Assembly: GCA_038851035.1 (NCBI GenBank)
Contig: JAWCLH010000001.1
Span: 134,098-198,097 of the forward strand
Length of the DNA: 64,000 nt
Direction of reading: 5' to 3'
Source: Thermoplasmata archaeon
GTDB taxonomy: Archaea; Thermoplasmatota; DTKX01; VGTL01
The number at the start of each line of letters is the position of its first letter. Position 1 is the first letter of the stretch. Position numbers and translations under genes: made by a program. Under the pieces are notes generated by a model. That model was given only the letters and a program-made list of their open reading frames with translations, made no database searches and was not told where the DNA came from. Below are positions 27,101-36,392 of the stretch, piece by piece.

Positions 27101-29013
27101 CCTCCGACGGCTTCTTCACCGCCGAGCAGAGCTGGAGAGTCATAGTTCTCAGCCGTGGCTGGCCCAACTCGAGCTTCGGTTGCATCTTCCACTTCCCTGA
27201 CAATGGCTCGAGAGTGTCGGGCATGGTCAGGGTCGGCGGGTCGTCTTGGGCGCTGGACGAGGTGATAGAAAGCGTCGAGCTCAGCGTGGACGGGGGTCGC
27301 TGGAGGAGGGCCCGGGGGGTGCAGGACTGGGAGTACTGGCTGGACACCTCGGAGCTGCCCAACGGGCCGCACACCATCAGCGCTCGCGCCTGCGCCGGCC
27401 CCAACTACTCCCCGCCGGTCTCCATCAACGTTATCGTGGACAACCCGCCCGAGACCCTCATAGAGAGGGTCGGCGACATCGGGCTCATCATCATCGGACT
27501 TCTCATCCTGCTCGCGGTGGCGGGCGCCTCCGCGGGATTGTACATGAAGAGAAAGAGGGCAGCTGGAGCCGCGCCGGCCTCCCCAGCCCCCCCAGCTCCG
27601 CCGGTGCCCCCGGCCCCAGGCCCGCACACTGGCGCGTCCCCCGCCGCCGGAGCGGCCGCCGCCGCGCCCGGGCCTCCCGCCGCTCCCGCGCCTCCGCTCT
27701 TGCCGGGCGAGGAGGAAGGGTTTGCGGTCGAGGACGTTTTCCTGGTCTACATCGACGGCCGCCTGATTCACCACTCGACGCGCAGGCTCGCGACAGGCGT
27801 GGACACCGAGATTCTATCGAGCATGCTGACCGCTCTCACCTCCTTCGTCCGCGACGCGCTCTCTAAAACGGGCGAGGCCACCGTCGGGAGCCTCGAGTAC
27901 GGGGGAAACAAGATAATCTTCGAGATGGGCAGGTGGGTCTATCTCGCGGTCGTGATAACGACTAGGCAGGAGCCCCCCGGCCTGAGGGAGGAGATGAGGC
28001 AGGCGGTCAGAAACGTCGAGTCAGAGTTCGGGGCCGTGCTTCCGGACTGGGACGGAAATATTGCCACGCTCGCGGGCGCGAGGAGGCTCCTGGCCCCCCT
28101 CACGTCCTTCACAGTCGCAAGACCCACCGCACGAGCGCCGCCGCCGGAGGTGGAAGTCAGCGTGCTGGGCGAGCTCGAGTTCTATCAGGGCTATGTGCGG
28201 CTGAAGGTGGCGGTGAAGAACAGCTCCCCGGCCTTCATCATGGACGCGGCGCTGAAGGTGATGTACAACGAGAGCGCCTTCAGGCTAGAGCGCATCGAGC
28301 CTGAATACCCGCTCAGCGGGAGGGAGATTCTGCTCGGGAACATCGGAATCAAAGAGAAGAAGACAGTGGCCCTCTACCTCGACCCGCAGATATGCACGGA
28401 GTCATACATCGACGCCACCCTGACCTTCAGGGACGCGCAGGGCAACCTCCACCACGCCGACATGAGGCGCAAGCTCGCCTCCGTTGTCTGTCCGATCATG
28501 CACACCGACGAGAACATCAACGTCGCCATGCTGCGCAGGATGCTCGAGGCGGAGCTGGACCAGAAGGACAGCAAGGTCTTCAGCCTACCCCAAGGGCTCT
28601 CGCCGGAAAAGGCCTTCGAGCTTTGCAAGCGCGCGGTGCAAAGCCACGACATAAGGCTGGTCAGGGAGTTCGAGGAGAGGAGCCCCTCCTACGTGGGCGA
28701 GGCCTGGTACTTCGGAAGGGTCAAGGGCAGGCCGGAGAGGCTCGTCGTCAGGGCCTCGGTCAGGGAGGACACATCGAGCGCGGAGTTCTATGTCGCGAGC
28801 GACAGCAAGCTCGTGCTCACGGGGCTACTCGCGGAGCTTAAGAACGACCTCAACAGGGAGTACAGGAAGGAGATGGCCTCCGAGAGGCAGATGGAGCCCG
28901 TGCTTGACCCGGCGAGGAGGGAGCGCGTGAGGAGAGAGAGGACCCTGCTGGATAGGCACGCGGAGGCCGAGGCGTCCGGCACGAACGGCCGGGGCCGGAG
29001 CGCGGGAGGATGA
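24115..29013 (+). CDS. Integrin-like seven-FG-GAP membrane protein with Ig-like domains and cytoplasmic module
   Basis: 1632 residues, starting 21 bases after gyrB. Signal peptide at 1-28. Residues about 165-590 hold seven FG-GAP repeats, each with a calcium-loop motif (DINRDGVDD, DFDGDGFGE, DFNGDGRRD, DLNRDGKPD, DFNGDGVAD, DLDLDGCDE, DVNGDGLRD): the number that forms the beta-propeller of integrin alpha chains. Then come cadherin/He_PIG-like Ig domains (about 725-1100; NDPPVFTGDEPPHEATVG, GELRWTPG). One transmembrane helix (about 1120-1143) precedes an Ala/Pro linker and a cytoplasmic part: an alpha/beta domain (VFLVYIDGRLIHHS..., perhaps roadblock/longin-like), a beta-sandwich and a final alpha/beta domain (about 1460-1600). 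Exported adhesion or sensing protein by architecture; function unknown. Confidence 0.85.
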   Translation: MGFMRAAVALGLAALFLVPAGGPLSPAGLSLARVVSSFSNGSESGLLELRPPDENRELSISLPEHCYVVDASLSISTALSDGGGFPEAPVLDLEGDGKPEWAFCATGAGAFGLQTVTATGGRTVELRFPSAGSQSFSLLLPRGALVTGASLNVSGRLDGIQFTNASIYGRGSYDMLGLSVAGGVDINRDGVDDVVIGAPGADTKGMTDNGAVTVLYGPLDGPLPAPDSVEGTESGELLGFSVAAVRDFDGDGFGEVLAGAPNATPRGAGTPTPNAGIALLLPYEASAGRLRSLPARTIPGLTVNGQMGFSVAEIPDFNGDGRRDIAAGEVLANRTVLQPYIGRVAALGSGELAPAPVNLWGESPYSLFGFCILRGPDNDLNRDGKPDLAIGSPLASPGGKGMVGAVYIFTSPEEHYWLVIQGEQPSSNFSASLAAGDFNGDGVADLAVGAPAMKNEGTETGAVVVYFGGERGIDSSVSPVVLWGPLERARYGASIACPGDLDLDGCDELLVGAPGAARPAGAQRTGAVEVLFLGRNESVWIWGERPNENFGFSLSAAGDVNGDGLRDFIVGAPTSTGGNLEACGRAIVFTTRLLAPLNPSVCVGGLGADDWSFRGYYTRDLRIPDFSSKLNGLLQNPLREVEDEFGNVLVEIPVVVRSESPGTLVVHDISIAYKWTALVDRNPSAGNLTNSLNALLSHSASGNATKTIPLVLTSATPGSVRVHSPRIVIDEPPSCREDVAVELPEDTRNEHLLDLRSVFSDDFDNEELVFSLEGWTNASIVSLGISGGRWLSADALTGEANDNWTGEVEAAVSAMDRRNLSRTARVLVSVVPVNDPPVFTGDEPPHEATVGLPYFYNPAVVDSDGPSLSFWLEGAPEGMSVSEATGELRWTPGLAQLNRSYTVTLWVSDGELENSRSWPLRVAGRLMGVRFNSTPPRTVYDGETYFYRPSVLTDVPGASIALSLSRSPEGMRLENGTVIWNPPHMSGMIFEAALNASDGFFTAEQSWRVIVLSRGWPNSSFGCIFHFPDNGSRVSGMVRVGGSSWALDEVIESVELSVDGGRWRRARGVQDWEYWLDTSELPNGPHTISARACAGPNYSPPVSINVIVDNPPETLIERVGDIGLIIIGLLILLAVAGASAGLYMKRKRAAGAAPASPAPPAPPVPPAPGPHTGASPAAGAAAAAPGPPAAPAPPLLPGEEEGFAVEDVFLVYIDGRLIHHSTRRLATGVDTEILSSMLTALTSFVRDALSKTGEATVGSLEYGGNKIIFEMGRWVYLAVVITTRQEPPGLREEMRQAVRNVESEFGAVLPDWDGNIATLAGARRLLAPLTSFTVARPTARAPPPEVEVSVLGELEFYQGYVRLKVAVKNSSPAFIMDAALKVMYNESAFRLERIEPEYPLSGREILLGNIGIKEKKTVALYLDPQICTESYIDATLTFRDAQGNLHHADMRRKLASVVCPIMHTDENINVAMLRRMLEAELDQKDSKVFSLPQGLSPEKAFELCKRAVQSHDIRLVREFEERSPSYVGEAWYFGRVKGRPERLVVRASVREDTSSAEFYVASDSKLVLTGLLAELKNDLNREYRKEMASERQMEPVLDPARRERVRRERTLLDRHAEAEASGTNGRGRSAGG

Positions 29014-29071
29014 GGGGGCGAGAAGGAGCTAGGGACCGGAGGGGCAGGAAGGAGTGCGGGGGCGATAGGGA

Positions 29072-31675
29072 ATGGAGAAGGAGGAACGAGATGGGGGCGC
29101 GGCCGGGGCCGCACCCGCGGGGCAAGTGATTCTTAGACCAATCGAGAAGGAAATGGAGAGCTCGTACATAGACTACGCGATGAGCGTTATTGTCGGCAGG
29201 GCCCTGCCCGACGCGCGCGACGGCCTGAAGCCTGTGCACAGGAGAATTCTGCACGCGATGAACGAGCTCGGCCTGACCCACGACAAACCATACAAGAAGT
29301 CGGCGCGCGTGGTCGGAGAGGTGCTGGGCAAGTACCATCCACACGGCGACACCGCGGTTTACGACACCATCGTGCGGATGGCTCAGGACTTCTCCCTGCG
29401 CTACCCGCTGATAGACGGGCAGGGAAACTTCGGCTCCATAGACGGCGACGCTCCGGCCGCGATGAGGTACACGGAGTGCAGGATGGCCGCGATCGCATCG
29501 GAGATGCTCGCGGACATAGAGAAGGACACGGTGGACTTCGTGGACAACTTCGACGCCACTCTGAAGGAGCCCTCGGTCCTCCCGGCTCTCCTGCCCAACC
29601 TGCTCGTCAACGGCTCGCAGGGAATCGCGGTAGGGATGACGACAAGCATCCCGCCCCACAACCTTGGAGAGGTCGTGGACGCCATTTGCCTCCTCCTCTC
29701 TAAGCCGGAGGCGGACATCGCGGAGCTAATGCAGCTCATCAAGGGCCCGGACTTCCCGACCGGCGGAATCATATACGGCATCGGCGGAATTCTCGACGCC
29801 TACAGGACAGGCAGGGGCTCGATAAAGGTCCGGGCGCGGACTAAGATAGAAGACAGGGGGCAGGGGAGGCAGCGCATCGTGGTCACCGAGCTTCCCTATA
29901 TGGTTAACAAAGCGGCCCTCGTCGAGTCGATCGCGGAGCTTGTCAGGGAGAAGAAGGTCGAGGGCATCGCGGACATCAGGGACGAGTCCGACCGCGAAGG
30001 GATGCGCATAGTGCTCGAGCTAAAGAAGGAGGCGCTGGCCGAGGTCGTGCTCAACCAGCTGTTCAAGCACACCTCTCTCGAGACAACCTTCGGCGCGGTC
30101 AATCTTGCGCTCGTGGACGGGAGGCCGGAGGTCCTCACGTTGAAGCGCCTGCTCCAGTGCTATATCGACCACAGAAGGAGCGTGGTCCGCAGGAGGACGG
30201 AGTTCGAGCTCAGGAGGGCCGAGGAGAGGGCCCATATCCTTCAAGGCCTTCTCGTGGCGCTAGACCACCTCGACGAGGTCATCAGCACCATCCGCTCCTC
30301 AAGGACGCCGGAGGAGGCTCGGGAGGCGCTAGTCGCGCGCTTCGGCTTCACGGAGCCCCAGGTGAGGGAGATTCTGGACACAAAGCTCCAGAGGCTCACG
30401 GGGATGGAGAGAGGGAAGGTCAGGGAGGAGTTCGAGGGCCTCGAGAGGGCCATACAGGACTATAGGGCGACGCTGGCCGACCCCAGCAGAATCGACGGAA
30501 TCATCCAGACCGAGCTCAGGGGGCTGAGGGAGAGGTACGCCGACCCGCGCAGGACCGAGATAGTTTACGAGAGCGCGGACCTCGACATCGAGGACCTGAT
30601 TCCCAATACCGAGATAATAGTCACCATCACGCAGAACGACTACATCAAGAGGATGCCGCTCGACGTCTACCGCCAGCAGAGGCGGGGCGGGAAGGGGCTC
30701 GTCGGCATAGAGACGAAGGAGGAGGACACGGTCGTGGACGTGTTCACCACCCGCGCCCACAACTACCTCCTCTTCTTCACCAGCAAAGGGAAGGTCCACT
30801 GGCTCAAGGCCTACAAGGTGCCGGAGGGCGCGAGGCACGCGCGGGGAAGGCCCCTGGTCAACCTACTCCCCGGCCTGGAGGAGGGCGAGACGATTCAGTT
30901 CACCGTCCCCGTGAGCGATTTCGACGAGAGGCTCTGGGTGGTGTTCGCGACCCGCCGCGGTATCATAAAGAAGACCGCGCTCTCTGCCTACGGTAACCCG
31001 CGGGCCTCGGGCATCATCGCGATTCTCCTCGAGGAGGGCGACAGCGTGGTCTCCGCGGCCCTCTCCGATGGAAGAAGGGAGCTCGTGCTGGCCACGCGCA
31101 GTGGGAAGGCGGTCAGGTTCAGCGAGGAGGACGTCAGGCCGACGGGGAGGGCCACGTACGGCGTCCGCGGAATCACGCTGGAGCCGGGCGATATGGTCGT
31201 CAGCATGGCGTCAGTGTCGCCGGACGACGTCCTTCTCACCGTCACCGAGAACGGCTACGGAAAGAGGACGCCGGTTCAGGACTACAGGCTCGTCCGGAGG
31301 GGCGCGAAGGGGGTCATAACCATAGACACCAACGAAAGGAACGGGCCCGTGGTCGCGGTCATCCCGGTGAGCGACACGGACGACCTGATTCTGACCAGCG
31401 AGAGGGGGATGATGATTCGAATTCCGGTCAGCGGAATTCCGGTGCAGGGAAGGGCCACGATGGGCGTCAGAATCATGAGGCTGGAGCCGGGGGACAAGGT
31501 GAGGGGCGTGGACAGAATCAGAGCCGAGAACGAGGGGCAGAGGGCGGGCGAAGGCGGGGCTGGCACGGAGAATGGTGCGGGGCCGGAGACAGAGGGGGCC
31601 GGAGCAACCCCGGAAAGTGCTGGTAGGGAGGAGGGCGGCGCAGGTGGGGATGGGGAGCGGGGGCCGGGCGGGTGA
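29072..31675 (+). CDS. gyrA: DNA gyrase subunit A
   Basis: 867 residues. Breakage-reunion domain with [20 protein letters not shown] and the DNA-cleaving Tyr133 in AMRYTECRM, a coiled coil (EEVISTIR...), and a C-terminal beta-pinwheel with the GyrA box QRRGGKG (536-542), which separates gyrase from topoisomerase IV and is needed to wrap DNA for negative supercoiling. The quinolone-pocket position equivalent to E. coli Ser83 is Thr. The last ~50 residues are a Gly/Glu/Ala-rich tail. It starts 59 bases after the FG-GAP gene, so gyrB, the membrane protein and gyrA may form one transcription unit. Confidence 0.97.
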   Translation: MEKEERDGGAAGAAPAGQVILRPIEKEMESSYIDYAMSVIVGRALPDARDGLKPVHRRILHAMNELGLTHDKPYKKSARVVGEVLGKYHPHGDTAVYDTIVRMAQDFSLRYPLIDGQGNFGSIDGDAPAAMRYTECRMAAIASEMLADIEKDTVDFVDNFDATLKEPSVLPALLPNLLVNGSQGIAVGMTTSIPPHNLGEVVDAICLLLSKPEADIAELMQLIKGPDFPTGGIIYGIGGILDAYRTGRGSIKVRARTKIEDRGQGRQRIVVTELPYMVNKAALVESIAELVREKKVEGIADIRDESDREGMRIVLELKKEALAEVVLNQLFKHTSLETTFGAVNLALVDGRPEVLTLKRLLQCYIDHRRSVVRRRTEFELRRAEERAHILQGLLVALDHLDEVISTIRSSRTPEEAREALVARFGFTEPQVREILDTKLQRLTGMERGKVREEFEGLERAIQDYRATLADPSRIDGIIQTELRGLRERYADPRRTEIVYESADLDIEDLIPNTEIIVTITQNDYIKRMPLDVYRQQRRGGKGLVGIETKEEDTVVDVFTTRAHNYLLFFTSKGKVHWLKAYKVPEGARHARGRPLVNLLPGLEEGETIQFTVPVSDFDERLWVVFATRRGIIKKTALSAYGNPRASGIIAILLEEGDSVVSAALSDGRRELVLATRSGKAVRFSEEDVRPTGRATYGVRGITLEPGDMVVSMASVSPDDVLLTVTENGYGKRTPVQDYRLVRRGAKGVITIDTNERNGPVVAVIPVSDTDDLILTSERGMMIRIPVSGIPVQGRATMGVRIMRLEPGDKVRGVDRIRAENEGQRAGEGGAGTENGAGPETEGAGATPESAGREEGGAGGDGERGPGG

Positions 31676-31767
31676 TGGGCGCGGGGCCATGCCCGAGAGC
31701 TTATTAGAAGGGGCGATGACGGGATTTTGACACCGAGGGACACGGCACGCTGTGAGGGGCGAACCCC

Positions 31768-31784
31768 GGGGGGCGGTGCCCCCC
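31768..31784. terminator. GC-rich hairpin between convergent genes
   Basis: Perfect 7-base inverted repeat GGGGGGC - GGT - GCCCCCC, 93 bases after the gyrA stop and 166 bases past the stop of the opposing beta-helix gene. No T-run follows, so it is a candidate barrier or terminator only. Confidence 0.35.
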
Positions 31785-31949
31785 AATGGTGAACCGATGA
31801 ACCGCCTCTCCTGGTTTCGTCCTCCCTTCATCGCCCCTTGAGAGCCACACTCCCTTCGTTTCTACCCCATTAGCAGTCGCTGCCCACTCCTATCTCCGGC
31901 TCCTCACTAGCTCCTCTTGAGCCCTCCCCCAATATCCTCCCTACTACCC

Positions 31950-34900
31950 TCACTTGTTCCTCTCCACGAGGGTGTCCCCAGCCTCGCCCTCGGCCTCTAG
32001 CTCCTTGTCCTTAAGCCCCGCCTCGGCGGGCGGAGCGGGGGCCTCGGGCTTCCCAGCCTGCTCCGGCGCCGCCACGGGCGCGAGCCTAGTGGCTTGGTCT
32101 ATGTCCTCAGGCTTCGCCTCGCCCACGCCGCTCTTATCCTTCAGGCCAGCCTTGGCGGGCTGAGGCTCTGGAGCCTCGGGCGGCGGGGCCTCGGGGGGCT
32201 TCGGGGGCTCCTCGGGCTGCTTTTCGGGCTGCTTCTCGGGCGGTTTCGTGGGCGGTTTCGCGGGCTCCTTCGGCCTCTTCTTCATCACCCTCTCGACCCT
32301 CGGCATTGCCGCCCTGCGCGCCTCCAGCGCCTCCCTCTCCCTCCGCTCCGCCTCCGCGGCCTCGATTTCCGCAAGCACCCTCTTCCTTCTCTGGCTCCAG
32401 GAGGCGGTGACAAAATACGTAACTACCGGCAGGGCCAGTCCGATTCCTATCATTAGCCCCGCCAGGTTGAGCATCCAGCTCGTGTCCTCCCTCACCACCA
32501 CCGGCGGCTTCTCCTTCAGGACCACCCGCGACTCGGTGACGGTGTTGCCCGCGGCGTCCGTGCTCTTGATGGTAATTCTGTTCTCGCCGTCCTCGAGCAC
32601 GACAGGAACCGCGAATAGGCCGTCATGACCCACAACGACCACCTGCTCGGTGTTGATTATCAACCTGGCGAAGGGCTCGGTCTGGCCCGTGACGGTTATG
32701 ACCCTTTGCTTCACGGTAATTCCCTCCTCGGGGAAGACTAGAAGAATCGTGGGGGTGGTGGTGTCGAGGGTGACGGTCCTCGTCAGGACGACGGTGTTGC
32801 CGGCCTGGTCCGTGGCCGAGACCACGATTCTCTGCGTCCCGTCCTCTGGGAAGGCGAGGGTCTGGGTGAAGACGAAGTCCACGACCTGCACGAGCTCTCC
32901 ATTGATTCTGACCTCGGCGCCGAAGTCCACGGAGCCCACGACGGTGACGACTCTGGAGGCCAGAGCGAGGCCGTCCGCGGGCGAGGTGAGCACGAGGTCG
33001 GGGGGATGCGTGTCGAGATAGACGACCCTAGTCACGACCCTAGAGTTCCCCGCGGCGTCGGTGGCGACCGTGGTGATGGTGTTCGGGCCCTCGAGGAGCG
33101 TGAGGTATGTCTCGAAGAGCGTGCCGACGACGTTCGTGCTCTGGCCGTTGATGGTGACTGAGGCGCCCTGCTCGGTTGCGCCTGTGACGAGGATGCGCGA
33201 CTGGTTGGTCCAGAGTGCGTCCCTGGGTGCGAAGACGGTCAGGTCTGGCGGGGAGGTGTCGAGGTAGACCGTGAGGGTGCGCTCGACGCTGTTGCCGGCA
33301 GCGTCCCTCGCGGTGACCACAATCACGTTCACGCCCTCTGAGAGGGAGATAAGGGAGACGAAATTGGTGCCCGAGACGTGGGCGGGGAGGCCATTGACGC
33401 TGACGACGGCCGAGGGCTCAGTCCGGCCAATAAACGATATCACCTCCTGATTCAGGAAGGCGCCGTCAGCGGGGCTGGTGACCTCGAGCAGGGGTGGCTC
33501 CGTGTCGAGAGTCACGCGCACTTGTATCGTCTTAGAGTTCCCACTGGGGTCGGAGGCCGTGATGACTATCGTATTGGGGCCATCCTCGAGCGATATCTGG
33601 ATGCTGAAGTGCCTCTTCACGACCGGCGCGGGGAGGCCGTTCACCGTCACGAAGGCGCCCTCGTCGGTCACGCCGTGGACGGTTATCGTCCTCTCGCTGG
33701 TCGCGCTACCGTCCTTCGGGGTGAAGAGGAAGAGGGAGGGTGCGCTGGTGTCTATCGATATCTGCACCAGTATCCGGGCGGTGTTCCCGGCAACGTCCTG
33801 CGCACAGACCTTCGCGACATGGGTGCCGTCAGATAGGAGCCTGGTGTAGCTCCATCTCGTATCCTCAGAGACCGTGATCTCGCTCCAGCCCATATTGTCG
33901 ATGTTGATTGTCACAGCGCCCTCCCTGAGACCGGACTCCTCGTCCGAGGCTGTGCCAGAGAATGTCACGAGTAGTGTGTTTAGCTGGGCCCAGTTCGCCG
34001 GGAATCGAATTTTCAGCTCGGGCGGGGCATTGTCGACGAGAATCATCCGAACCGACGCTGGGCCGTCTAGCATCAGCATCTCGGTCGCGCTGACCCGGCC
34101 CTTGGAGACGCTCAGCCTATGGGGCGTGTACTTGATTGTCATGAAGTTATGGACCGTGTACTCCTTCACCAAAGCGTCCCGGGTGAGCCGCCCCCTCTCG
34201 TCCGTGACCCCGCTGAATACATACTCACCCATAGCGGTGCTTATTGTGACGTGGACGCCCGAGGCGGGGTAATCGTTCTGCCACGTCACCAGCAAGGTCA
34301 GCGGCCATGAGACATTGAGATAGGAGCCCCCGTCCAGCACCCTGAACGTGTTCTTGTTGTGGGTTGAGTTGTACACCTCGACGGTTGCGCTCCGATTGAG
34401 CTGAAACTCGATGTCGTGCAACAGCACCGAGTCCTGTATCGTCGCCCATGAGGCCGCGGCCCGCACCCCCATCGAGCCGGCCTCGCCCTTCAGCTCGCAC
34501 CGGAGCACGTAGGCCCTCGAGCCTTCGTCCAGATTGATGCTGACGGTCTGTACGCCGGTGATTCTGGTGTCAATGACTTCCACGGAACTGAAGTCTAGGG
34601 CCGAGACGCCGTAGTGCGGGTTCTGGACAGTGCAGTTGACCATTTTTATGTAGCTGCCGAGCTGGGCGACGGCGGCGTGGAAGGGGGGCTTTCCGCCGCC
34701 CGGGGCCGGCAACTTGAAGACGCAGTTTTCGACGTACGCGTCCGAGAGGGCCCCCGCCTGCAAGAGAACACTAGTGCTTGGTGTGCTGGGCGAGCCGCTC
34801 ATCTTGTACTCGAGCGTGTTGTCCCGAAGTTGAACGCCGGAGGCCTTGAGCGACAGGTTGAGCAGCACCAACGGCATCCGGCCGGTCCCCCTGCAGTCGA

Positions 34901-36392
34901 TGGTGAAAGTGTTGCCCTGAATCAGGCTGTCTGAGGACTGCATCAGCTCTATCGTGTACATCGCGTCGGCGAAGAACCAGAAAGTGCCTCCCGCGTAGTA
35001 CTGGTAGTCGTAGTACTGAACCGTGAGAGTGTTGTTGATGATTGCGGGCGAGGACCTCGTGCCCTTGATCGAATAGGCGGTCCTTGTGCCCATGAAGCAA
35101 TAGGAGTAGGTGCCGCCGCCGAGATAGTCGCTGAGCATCCTGTTGCCCGAGATGCAGGGGCTCGAGCGCACGAGGTCAATCAGAACGGCGGCGTTGTTGA
35201 TTGTGTTCCCGGTTATGTTCCCGTTCGAGCTCACCAGTCTGATGTTTGCGCCGTAGTACCAGGACATGCTCCGATTGTCTCCTGAAACGTAGTTCTGGTA
35301 GGGCTCGAAACCGTTTCTATCAAAGAGGTTTTCAGTGATATCCAGAGTGGAGTTCTCTGCGTGAAGACCAGTTCCATACACCCAGTTCGCTATATAGTAG
35401 TTATATTCGTACAAGTAGACCCAGAGCTCGTAGATGTCGTAGTACCCCTCCACTGTAGGGGAGACGGTTGTGGGTGTGCTGGCGGGCAGTGCATAGCCGT
35501 TCTTGGTTATTGTGTTATTGTGGATTGTGCAGCGGGAACCGCCTTCGAGCCGAATTCCTGTCCCGTAAACATTTGACATCCGGTTGCCGTAGTCGTACTG
35601 GTACCTGTAGTAATAATAAACATCTCTCGAAGAGTCATATGCCGGGCCGTAGTAGTACTTGTCGTCAATATTGAAGTAGCCCGGGTCGAGTGGGGGGCTG
35701 TAGGAGGAGTAGGACGCGTCGTACCAGGTGTGCAGGTAGCGGTTGTCCGTGATAATGTTGCCGCGGAAGGTAGTGGTTGTGTTGCGGGCGTAGATGCCGT
35801 AGCAGTATAGCGGGCTCTGGCCGTCCTGCCCATTGTACCGGATGACGTTGTCGTTGACGACGGGCGAGCAGTCGAAGATGCTGATTCCTCCAGTCTTGCC
35901 GTGCTCGATGGTGCTGTTCGTGACGCTCACTGAGTCGCTGTATATCTGGATGCCCCCAGCCCAGGACTCATTGTCGCCCCAGGTCTCCTGGACGGTGCAG
36001 GCATCGATGGTCGCCGAGCCCTTGATCACGAATTTGTAGTGGGCGCTGGAGTTGGTCGAAGAGACCAGGCACCCGTTCTTCATCGTCAGCGCTCCACCTG
36101 AGTCCACTTTCAGGGCGTATACGCCGTCCTCCATGATGTCGAAGAGGAGGGTGACGCCGCTCAGACTCAGGCTACCCCCGCTCTTGATGGTCAGGCTCCC
36201 GTTCACAATCGTTATGCTCACGCCGCTGTAGCTCCTGCTGTCCGTGACGGTCCAGTCGCCGTAGACCGTCCCGCCGCTCCCCGGCGGGTCGTTCGTGGCG
36301 AGCGCGCCTGGCAGCAGAAGAAACACGGCGAGTGCCGCAAAAGACGCGGTAAAACCACAGAGAAGCAGCCTACCGGTCCTCATCTCAGGCAC
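31950..36392 (-). CDS. Giant surface protein: right-handed beta-helix, about six Ig-like domains, membrane anchor, cytoplasmic tail
   Basis: 1480 residues. Signal peptide (LLLCGFTASFAALAVFLLLPGALA). Residues about 40-700 are a parallel beta-helix with short Asn/Ser/Thr-rich coils (GNIITDN, GIYARNTTTTFRGN, SVTNSTIEHGKTGGISI); 700-780 is a beta-sandwich; about 780-1290 contains six Ig-like domains, each opening with DT(x)PP- or DNAPP-like sequence and ending in a DAAGN motif. One transmembrane helix (about 1300-1325) is followed by a 150-residue cytoplasmic tail with a charged helix and Pro/Glu/Lys-rich repeats (AGLKDK twice). Beta-helix proteins often bind or cut polysaccharides, but no catalytic residues are evident. 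Its ATG lies 8 bases inside the end of the upstream giant gene, so both are translated from one operon. Confidence 0.82.
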   Translation of the reverse strand: MPEMRTGRLLLCGFTASFAALAVFLLLPGALATNDPPGSGGTVYGDWTVTDSRSYSGVSITIVNGSLTIKSGGSLSLSGVTLLFDIMEDGVYALKVDSGGALTMKNGCLVSSTNSSAHYKFVIKGSATIDACTVQETWGDNESWAGGIQIYSDSVSVTNSTIEHGKTGGISIFDCSPVVNDNVIRYNGQDGQSPLYCYGIYARNTTTTFRGNIITDNRYLHTWYDASYSSYSPPLDPGYFNIDDKYYYGPAYDSSRDVYYYYRYQYDYGNRMSNVYGTGIRLEGGSRCTIHNNTITKNGYALPASTPTTVSPTVEGYYDIYELWVYLYEYNYYIANWVYGTGLHAENSTLDITENLFDRNGFEPYQNYVSGDNRSMSWYYGANIRLVSSNGNITGNTINNAAVLIDLVRSSPCISGNRMLSDYLGGGTYSYCFMGTRTAYSIKGTRSSPAIINNTLTVQYYDYQYYAGGTFWFFADAMYTIELMQSSDSLIQGNTFTIDCRGTGRMPLVLLNLSLKASGVQLRDNTLEYKMSGSPSTPSTSVLLQAGALSDAYVENCVFKLPAPGGGKPPFHAAVAQLGSYIKMVNCTVQNPHYGVSALDFSSVEVIDTRITGVQTVSINLDEGSRAYVLRCELKGEAGSMGVRAAASWATIQDSVLLHDIEFQLNRSATVEVYNSTHNKNTFRVLDGGSYLNVSWPLTLLVTWQNDYPASGVHVTISTAMGEYVFSGVTDERGRLTRDALVKEYTVHNFMTIKYTPHRLSVSKGRVSATEMLMLDGPASVRMILVDNAPPELKIRFPANWAQLNTLLVTFSGTASDEESGLREGAVTINIDNMGWSEITVSEDTRWSYTRLLSDGTHVAKVCAQDVAGNTARILVQISIDTSAPSLFLFTPKDGSATSERTITVHGVTDEGAFVTVNGLPAPVVKRHFSIQISLEDGPNTIVITASDPSGNSKTIQVRVTLDTEPPLLEVTSPADGAFLNQEVISFIGRTEPSAVVSVNGLPAHVSGTNFVSLISLSEGVNVIVVTARDAAGNSVERTLTVYLDTSPPDLTVFAPRDALWTNQSRILVTGATEQGASVTINGQSTNVVGTLFETYLTLLEGPNTITTVATDAAGNSRVVTRVVYLDTHPPDLVLTSPADGLALASRVVTVVGSVDFGAEVRINGELVQVVDFVFTQTLAFPEDGTQRIVVSATDQAGNTVVLTRTVTLDTTTPTILLVFPEEGITVKQRVITVTGQTEPFARLIINTEQVVVVGHDGLFAVPVVLEDGENRITIKSTDAAGNTVTESRVVLKEKPPVVVREDTSWMLNLAGLMIGIGLALPVVTYFVTASWSQRRKRVLAEIEAAEAERREREALEARRAAMPRVERVMKKRPKEPAKPPTKPPEKQPEKQPEEPPKPPEAPPPEAPEPQPAKAGLKDKSGVGEAKPEDIDQATRLAPVAAPEQAGKPEAPAPPAEAGLKDKELEAEGEAGDTLVERNK

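Noticed and set aside
29072-31675. GyrA Thr at the Ser83-equivalent as a resistance mutation
   Set aside because: Thr is a normal residue at this position in several wild-type gyrases.
31676-31949. Possible RNA gene between gyrA and the beta-helix gene
   Set aside because: Only one short hairpin was found; no cloverleaf or other RNA pattern.
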